Assembly (NCBI RefSeq): GCF_001625215.2 | Contig: NC_030382.2 | Location: 36,008,610 to 36,072,609, forward strand | Origin: Daucus carota subsp. sativus | Taxonomy: Eukaryota; Streptophyta; Magnoliopsida; Apiales; Apiaceae | Length of the DNA stretch: 64,000 nucleotides | Direction: 5' to 3' | Shown here: one piece after another, positions 58,855 to 64,000 of the stretch | How positions within the stretch are numbered: position 1 is the first letter of the stretch | How the letters are laid out: every line of letters begins with the position of its first letter | Program-made: the position numbers and the translations under genes | The notes under the pieces: generated by a model | Seen by the model: only the letters and a program-made list of their open reading frames with translations | Database searches by the model: none | Told to the model about the DNA's origin: nothing

Positions 58855-60366
58855 CTTCACACCCTAATTACTTTCAAATCAACCTACAAGCTACAACCCC
58901 TAAAACCCCTCAAACAAACACTTCTTGATAATCCAAAACCCCAGTCTAAAAACCCATCAAAACCCAACCTTTTTCACACACAACATCAAGAAGCTCAATT
59001 TAATCAAACCCCATTAAATATCTAGACTCAAAAAGCATAAAGATACAAACTTTACTCATTTTAAACTCTAAAATCAACACAAACTGATGATACAGAGACC
59101 ACAAACAGAGAAAAACCAAACTTAAGCAACATTTTTGTATCTATAATTGTACAGAAAAAGAGCTGTGAAAAGGGTAAGCAAGCAAGAATGAGGTGAAGAA
59201 CGAGAGCTTAAAAGAAAAACAGTATATAAAAAAGATCAATCTGGCGGCTAATTTTTCTTACAAAGAACCCATTCTAGGGTTTTGTTTTTCAAGTAACTAG
59301 TACTGCTACTATCATCAGCGAATTTTATATACAGTACTTGAAATATGAATATATCATTTCTCATTTATGCTGTTTTATCAACTAACAACATGACAGTGAT
59401 TTTATATTGTACAAATTATATAATTTGATTTTTCTGAAAACAAATTATATAATTTGTTATTTTATTCCTCCTTTCATGTATTTTAAACCTTACATTATTT
59501 AGTTTTTACCGTGAGTGTTAAACATATAAAAAGTCTTAAATTATTAATTTATATAAACATGATAATAACAATAAATTATAATAAAATGGTTAGCTGCTCA
59601 GTACATATATTATATTAATTCTTTGCAATTTCCTAAAATAAAAGTAGACTTAAAGTTGAAATTAAAAAAAATACTGCCATGTTTTATTATGAAACTAAAA
59701 TTACATATTAAAATAAAAGTAGATAATTAAGAATATAAAAGTATAATAATAATATAATGTAATATGAGATGTGTCTGCGTTTCCTCGTGTTTCTTGAGAA
59801 GAAGTGTATGAGTGCCACGTAAGCGGCTGGAGATTCGGTGGGTATGGGTGGAAAAACAGCCCCTTCAAGTTGTGGGCACAGTGTTCCTAAATGCGGCAAC
59901 TATCTGCGTAATGGGTAACTACTTCACTTCAATTGTCAATTTTACCCTTCGCAAGTCTTACTTTAGTTTTTCATATTTTTATGGGTTATTGTTAACTCCT
60001 GTATTTTTTTTATCTATCTATCCTATGTTTCGAGATGAAATAAATAATAAAAAAATTGCTTGTTCATAAGTCAACTGGGATTCTCAAAAATTTTAAAAAT
60101 TGTATATTCGGTATTATGATGCGGTTTAAATCTATTTTAATGGTCTGTAGAAGTTAATGTATAATTAAAATACGTTCTTTCACATATACTTTTAAATAAT
60201 TCCTTCATTTTTTTAATTTGATTATTTTCATCAATGGAAGAACCCTGTCTAAAATTTGATTTCATTATATTTTTCTTCTATCAGTTAATTTTATATCATA
60301 TAAGTTTTATTTCGATATAATTTATAAGTCGATTATTAAGAAAAATATTTTAATGTGTAATAAGTA
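58855..60366. other. 5' flank of the Pumilio gene and spacer
   Basis: 58855-59270 is probably the Pumilio 5' UTR and promoter, with several C/T-rich minus-strand stretches and an ATATAAAAAAG patch near 59223. The rest is AT-rich intergenic DNA with no gene. Confidence 0.5.
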
Positions 60367-60603
60367 CTCCCTCCATCCCAAATTAGATGGCCCCGTTGAC
60401 TTTAGGCACACAGTTTAAGGTTCATTGACCGTATAGCTACATGACTTATTTTTAAAATTTTATTTTTGCAAATAAATATTTAAATATGAAATTTTTATTT
60501 ACAAAAGAAAAAATAAAAAAATAAATTTCGGAAGTAGACGGTCAATGCACCTAAAGTTACGTGACCAAAGTCAACGGGACCATCTAATTTGGGATGGAGT
60601 TGG
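60367..60603. repeat. Stowaway-like MITE upstream of the methyltransferase gene
   Basis: TA-CTCCCTCCATCCCAAATTAG at the left and CTAATTTGGGATGGAGTTGG-TA at the right. The long inverted arms also share GTTGACTTTAGG / CAAAGTCAAC and GGTTCATTGACCGT / ACGGTCAATGCACC. It ends about 270 bp before the next ATG. Confidence 0.9.
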
Positions 60604-60869
60604 TACCTTACAAGCACACATCAAAAAGAAAAGGGCCAAATTATTGGGCTTTCAGGTAGTTGGACCTTCTAATTTAAATGACGAGGAGACTCAAAGTGGC
60701 CTGCATCCGGAAATTGTTTACTGTTAATTTCTTAATTCTTATCTAGAGCTGTGTTGTGTGCTAGCTTTCAAAAGCCAATTATGTAAACTAGGATTTATAT
60801 ACACACATACACACAGTCTCTGCATTATACATTCTAGCAGCACAAGCTGTCAGTAATCCTCTCTCAGCT

Positions 60870-62108
60870 ATGAATACAGCTTCTGCATTAACCCATTGTA
60901 GACTGACACCACCATGTAAATTTGCACTTTCAAGAACAAGCAAATTTTCTTTGAGGCGTTTGAACAAACACCTGGAATGCATACCACCGAACTGCACCTT
61001 TTCGGACCAGAAAAGCCCAGATTATGCCTCATTTACTTTGAAGTGTACCGCATCCAAGGCACCCAGCAATCTTGATCGAAAACCCAGTTTGCATCAGCTG
61101 TCATTATTGCCTACAAGAAGCAAAAATCGTTCCTTCAGGCCAGTTAAATGCTCATATTCAGACAGTACTATCTCAGAATCACGACCCTCTTTGTTTGATA
61201 ATTTCAAGAATCTATCTTCTGAATCTTTGAAAGAGACCCTTTTGAAATTGACCCCGTTTGATGTTTGTAAGTTGTCTTTGGTCCTTTCTGTGGCAATTGT
61301 GGGGGTAAAATGGGCTGCAAGTGTGCTATTTAGTCCTTTTTTCTGGATGTATTTTAGTTGGACTTGGTTATTTTGGCCATGGATGGTTGCAGTTGCGGTG
61401 GGTGTTTATGGTATTTTTTGTTTTCGTAAGCATTTGAAAGGGGAGGCTAATGAGTTTGAGCAACTATCGATTGTGACTTCAGCATTTACATGGTTGACTT
61501 TAGTCCCACCTGCTTATTTCAATGGTTTCTTAGAGGGATGGCCTTATGTTTTCTTTTTCGTTTATCATTATTTCTTTTTCTTTAATGTGAGTGTTCGGAA
61601 ACGTATGTATGGTGATTTTAATCCTCGGGAGCATGATCCGAAATGGGATGTGAGTACACCTACTTGGCAGCGGTTGTTGTTTAGTGTCGGAGTTGTAGCT
61701 GGTCACTGGTTTGCTGCACTTGAAGGGCCTGAGCTGCATCTCATTCCTGGAGGATGGAGCAATGTGGGAGTTTGGGCTCTGATAATGACGACATTGTTTA
61801 TGCAGTATCATTCTACATTGTATCTTGCAAAGTATTCTGAAAAGGTTGTTGTGCCAACTGCTGTTGTTCAATTTGGACCATACCGGTGGGTTCGCCACCC
61901 AATATATGCATCCACTATGCTTTTGATGGCGACCTACTTCTTGGCTCTTCGTGCACCTGTCAGCTCGCTATTTACCATTGCGATATGTTTGCTGTATTAT
62001 GGGCAGAAGGCGAAAGTGGAGGAAACACTAATGACAGATACTTTTGGAAAGAGTTATACGGAGTACATGGACAGAGTTAAGTACAAGCTAATCCCTTTTG
62101 TTTATTAG
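60870..62108 (+). CDS. Plastid-targeted ICMT/PEMT-like membrane methyltransferase
   Basis: An intronless 412-codon gene. The N-terminal ~100 residues are Ser/Thr/Lys-rich with few acidic residues, a likely chloroplast transit peptide. Several hydrophobic helices follow (about 130-240 and 270-395). Near the C-terminus, FGPYRWVRHPIYASTMLL followed by an acidic KVEETLM..FGKSYTEYM stretch is the S-adenosylmethionine-binding signature of integral membrane methyltransferases of the isoprenylcysteine/phospholipid methyltransferase superfamily. The substrate cannot be deduced; a plastid-membrane lipid or prenyl compound is an inference. A TATA-like TTTATATAC lies at about 60794-60802, 70 bp before the ATG. 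Confidence 0.85.
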   Translation: MNTASALTHCRLTPPCKFALSRTSKFSLRRLNKHLECIPPNCTFSDQKSPDYASFTLKCTASKAPSNLDRKPSLHQLSLLPTRSKNRSFRPVKCSYSDSTISESRPSLFDNFKNLSSESLKETLLKLTPFDVCKLSLVLSVAIVGVKWAASVLFSPFFWMYFSWTWLFWPWMVAVAVGVYGIFCFRKHLKGEANEFEQLSIVTSAFTWLTLVPPAYFNGFLEGWPYVFFFVYHYFFFFNVSVRKRMYGDFNPREHDPKWDVSTPTWQRLLFSVGVVAGHWFAALEGPELHLIPGGWSNVGVWALIMTTLFMQYHSTLYLAKYSEKVVVPTAVVQFGPYRWVRHPIYASTMLLMATYFLALRAPVSSLFTIAICLLYYGQKAKVEETLMTDTFGKSYTEYMDRVKYKLIPFVY

Positions 62109-63090
62109 CTATTCTACTAATAAGAACTTAGAAATTTCATATGATCAATGTGTGGAATACAAGTAGTTAGCTTCTGAATGGGAAATGTTTTCCAGATTGT
62201 ACAATTAATTATGTGCCGTCTTTATGGATAAAGAACATGTATCTGTGCTTTTAAATCTCCGGCAACGTAAATTATGCAGTTTTCCGATGGGATGATAATA
62301 TAGTGCCACAGACTTGGCTTTTTAGCATAAACTATTGATTGGGTGGCTCTATAAATATTTTAGGTTTATATATCATATTAATTTATGATGCATCTATGCT
62401 TTTATTGTTTAATGTTTGTATAATTATTGTCGTGATATGGTATTCTAGCTGGATGGCCGAGAGCTGGAGAATTAAAGCTCTATTTTCAGCATTACTCAGT
62501 GAATGCTAAATTGGAATTGTAATTGTATTTTGTTGTTAATTTCATTTATACATAAATGCAAGCCGATAAAAATGGATGGACCATTATTTCTGTAGAAGGA
62601 TTGAGAATAAATCACTTTCTGACAAAGCGTGCATAGCAAGAAATCTGAGTATTATTTTTTATTATTCGGAAATAAGCAATAAAGTCAATTATATTTGTTA
62701 GCAACTTTAAGTATAATTTAACTGGACTCAAAAATTTTACCAGGTATAGCAGTAGAGTATTAAGAAGGGTTGTTTCTTCATGTAATTATGAATAAAATTT
62801 ATATATTAGTATCAAGATATATACTCGCTATAAGTTGTTTCCTTGTTATTAGAAATGGGGTTTATATCAAAGTGGCAACCAATCTCGTTAAAACATCTCA
62901 CCTAGCTACATGATCTTCGCGTGGTGACTCATTTTAAATACTGAAATCACTATAAATATTACTATGATAATTTTTTTATAATATATTAATAGAAAACATA
63001 AAGTAATCATAGTCAAAAGACGATGTTTACGGCACATGGCTTATACGATAAAGGTAAATCATAATTATACATGCGGAAACACGTCAAGAT
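62109..63090. other. 3' flank of the methyltransferase gene
   Basis: Presumed 3' UTR, then AT-rich DNA; no gene recognised. Confidence 0.5.
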
Positions 63091-63097
63091 ATATGTG

Positions 63098-63163
63098 TGT
63101 GCGCGCGCGCGCGTGTGTGTCTATATGTGCGTGTGTGTGTGTACACACACACACACACATATA
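63098..63163. repeat. Alternating purine-pyrimidine tract (TG/CG/CA)n
   Basis: Runs of GTGTGTGCGCGCGCGCGCGTG, GTGCGTGTGTGTGTG and ACACACACACACAC sit side by side. The GT and AC blocks are mutually complementary. Such a tract can adopt Z-DNA and a hairpin. Confidence 0.85.
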
Positions 63164-63672
63164 TGTGAACATAGATAACGTGTTTCTATATTTTTTCTTA
63201 ACTCATTAACCTTAATTTCTTCTTTTACTTGATTTAGTGAACATCAAACCAAAAATCTTGAATCGCCTGTCTAAAGTAGTAAAATTAATGTATTATAGAA
63301 AAACTTCAATTCTCTTATTTTTTGTCCAAAATTTAGCAGAGTGATATATATAGTGAATTAAGTGCTTTAAATGAGTCCCCGTGGAGATTTGGTAGCTAGG
63401 TGAGATATTTTGACAATAATGATCACCTTGATATTCCCTATTAGAATTTCCTGTGTCATATGTTGCTGTGTTGACGATTTGCTGGGAATACACTACATGG
63501 TCTGGATTCTAATATTGATTAGTTTTAGTTATAGTGGTTAGATATATGCAAGAATTTATGATGAATAACTCTAGTCACATGGTTTAAATAGTTGAGGGTA
63601 ATATAATATGCATGGTTTAAACAGTTGAGGGTATTATAAAATGTTTGTAGTTGTGTATTTATGGGGCTTTTG

Positions 63673-63927
63673 TCACCACCAACTGTAAAAAAAAAATCTC
63701 TGAATTATAAAAATGTTTATATCTACTCTAGCTAGCTTACCCTTATTAAAGAACTGCGCAGCTGTGGTCAGTTTAATGGTATCCAAACTGTGATCCATAA
63801 TCTGCTTCCCTTGCTCATTAAAGACAATTTTGCCAAAATTTAATACCGAATTGTTGGCATCATCAACGACTAAAAGCTTAAAGAGGATATATGATAATGC
63901 CATGACTGCATAAATAGGTATGTTCAT
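63673..63927 (-). CDS. Possible first exon of an unrecognised gene
   Basis: An ATG at 63927 starts a hydrophobic leader (MNIPIYAVMALSYILFKLLV) resembling a signal peptide. About 35 further codons of non-repetitive sequence run to a good donor (AATAAGG|GTAAGC) near 63742; the frame would continue only through an intron. I do not recognise the protein and cannot place later exons, although a minus-strand frame at 63493-63293 might belong to it. It may be chance. Confidence 0.25.
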   Translation of the reverse strand: MNIPIYAVMALSYILFKLLVVDDANNSVLNFGKIVFNEQGKQIMDHSLDTIKLTTAAQFFNKGKLARVDINIFIIQRFFFYSWW

Positions 63928-64000
63928 GGTATAAAACTACAATAAGATTCTTCTGCACTCAAACCCTTCGAAGTACCCACATATATAAGAATGTCACTTA

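Noticed and set aside
58855..58860. Upstream GTG as the Pumilio start
   Set aside because: The ATG at 58854 gives the [10 protein letters not shown] start expected for APUM1-3; plant genes rarely start with GTG.
62450..62520. tRNA-like GCTGGATGGCCGAGAGCTGG
   Set aside because: Resembles the 5' part of a type II tRNA, but no anticodon stem or T-loop (GGTTCGAATCC) follows.
63293..63493. 66-codon minus-strand frame
   Set aside because: No recognisable domain; could only be a later exon of the doubtful gene at 63927 and lacks independent support.

Overview
The window is nuclear DNA of a flowering plant, almost certainly a eudicot. It has intron-rich genes with GT..AG borders, nucleus-encoded plastid proteins, long AT-rich intergenic DNA, Stowaway, hAT and Harbinger-type MITEs, LTR retrotransposons and a decayed plastid-DNA insertion. 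I cannot name the species from sequence alone.

Layout. (1) 1-572, minus: first three coding exons of a PWI-domain splicing factor (SRRM1-like), cut by the window edge. (2) 0.7-6.2 kb: repeats, including a foldback element, a compact 133-bp hairpin and a probable solo LTR with a palindromic minisatellite. (3) 6283-17805, plus: a 14-exon plastid sugar/H+ symporter whose 8.5-kb intron 2 holds a nearly full-length Ty3/gypsy chromovirus (9012-14109, TSD GTTAG). (4) 18894-22037, plus: Rubisco activase, with two competing 3' splice sites before its last exon that would give long (redox-regulated) and short forms. (5) 23.0-23.3 kb: a plastid rps7 pseudogene (NUPT). (6) 25653-27545, minus: an intronless PPR gene with a 2.25-kb hAT-like element 77 bp upstream of its ATG. 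(7) 29.9-35.2 kb: a nest of MITEs, a truncated TOC75-like gene fragment split by an hAT element, and a poly(A)-tailed retroposon with a 15-bp TSD. (8) 35194-39344, plus: TOC75, the plastid import channel. (9) 40115-41770, plus: an intronless PPR gene resembling Arabidopsis At5g59600. (10) 42.8-44.4 kb: a second copy of the retroposon and a long-TIR element. (11) 45351-46079, minus: a LUX/PCL1-like GARP clock factor with an exact evening element upstream. (12) 47310-48255, plus: a small plastid membrane protein of unknown role. (13) 49960-58854, minus: a nine-exon Pumilio (APUM1/2/3-type) RNA-binding protein. (14) 60870-62108, plus: an intronless plastid ICMT/PEMT-like membrane methyltransferase. 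The rest is repeat-rich intergenic DNA.

There is no operon-like logic, although many products act in the plastid: activase on Rubisco, TOC75 in import of such precursors, the sugar symporter at the envelope, and probably the PPR proteins on organelle RNA. I see no clearly new enzymatic system. The most novel-looking signal is the pair of related 0.7-0.8-kb poly(A) retroposons at 33.6 and 42.8 kb. Next come the hAT-split TOC75 fragment whose frame closes exactly when the element and one TSD copy are ignored, the GCAT-N7-ATGC palindrome series, and the dual acceptors of Rubisco activase.
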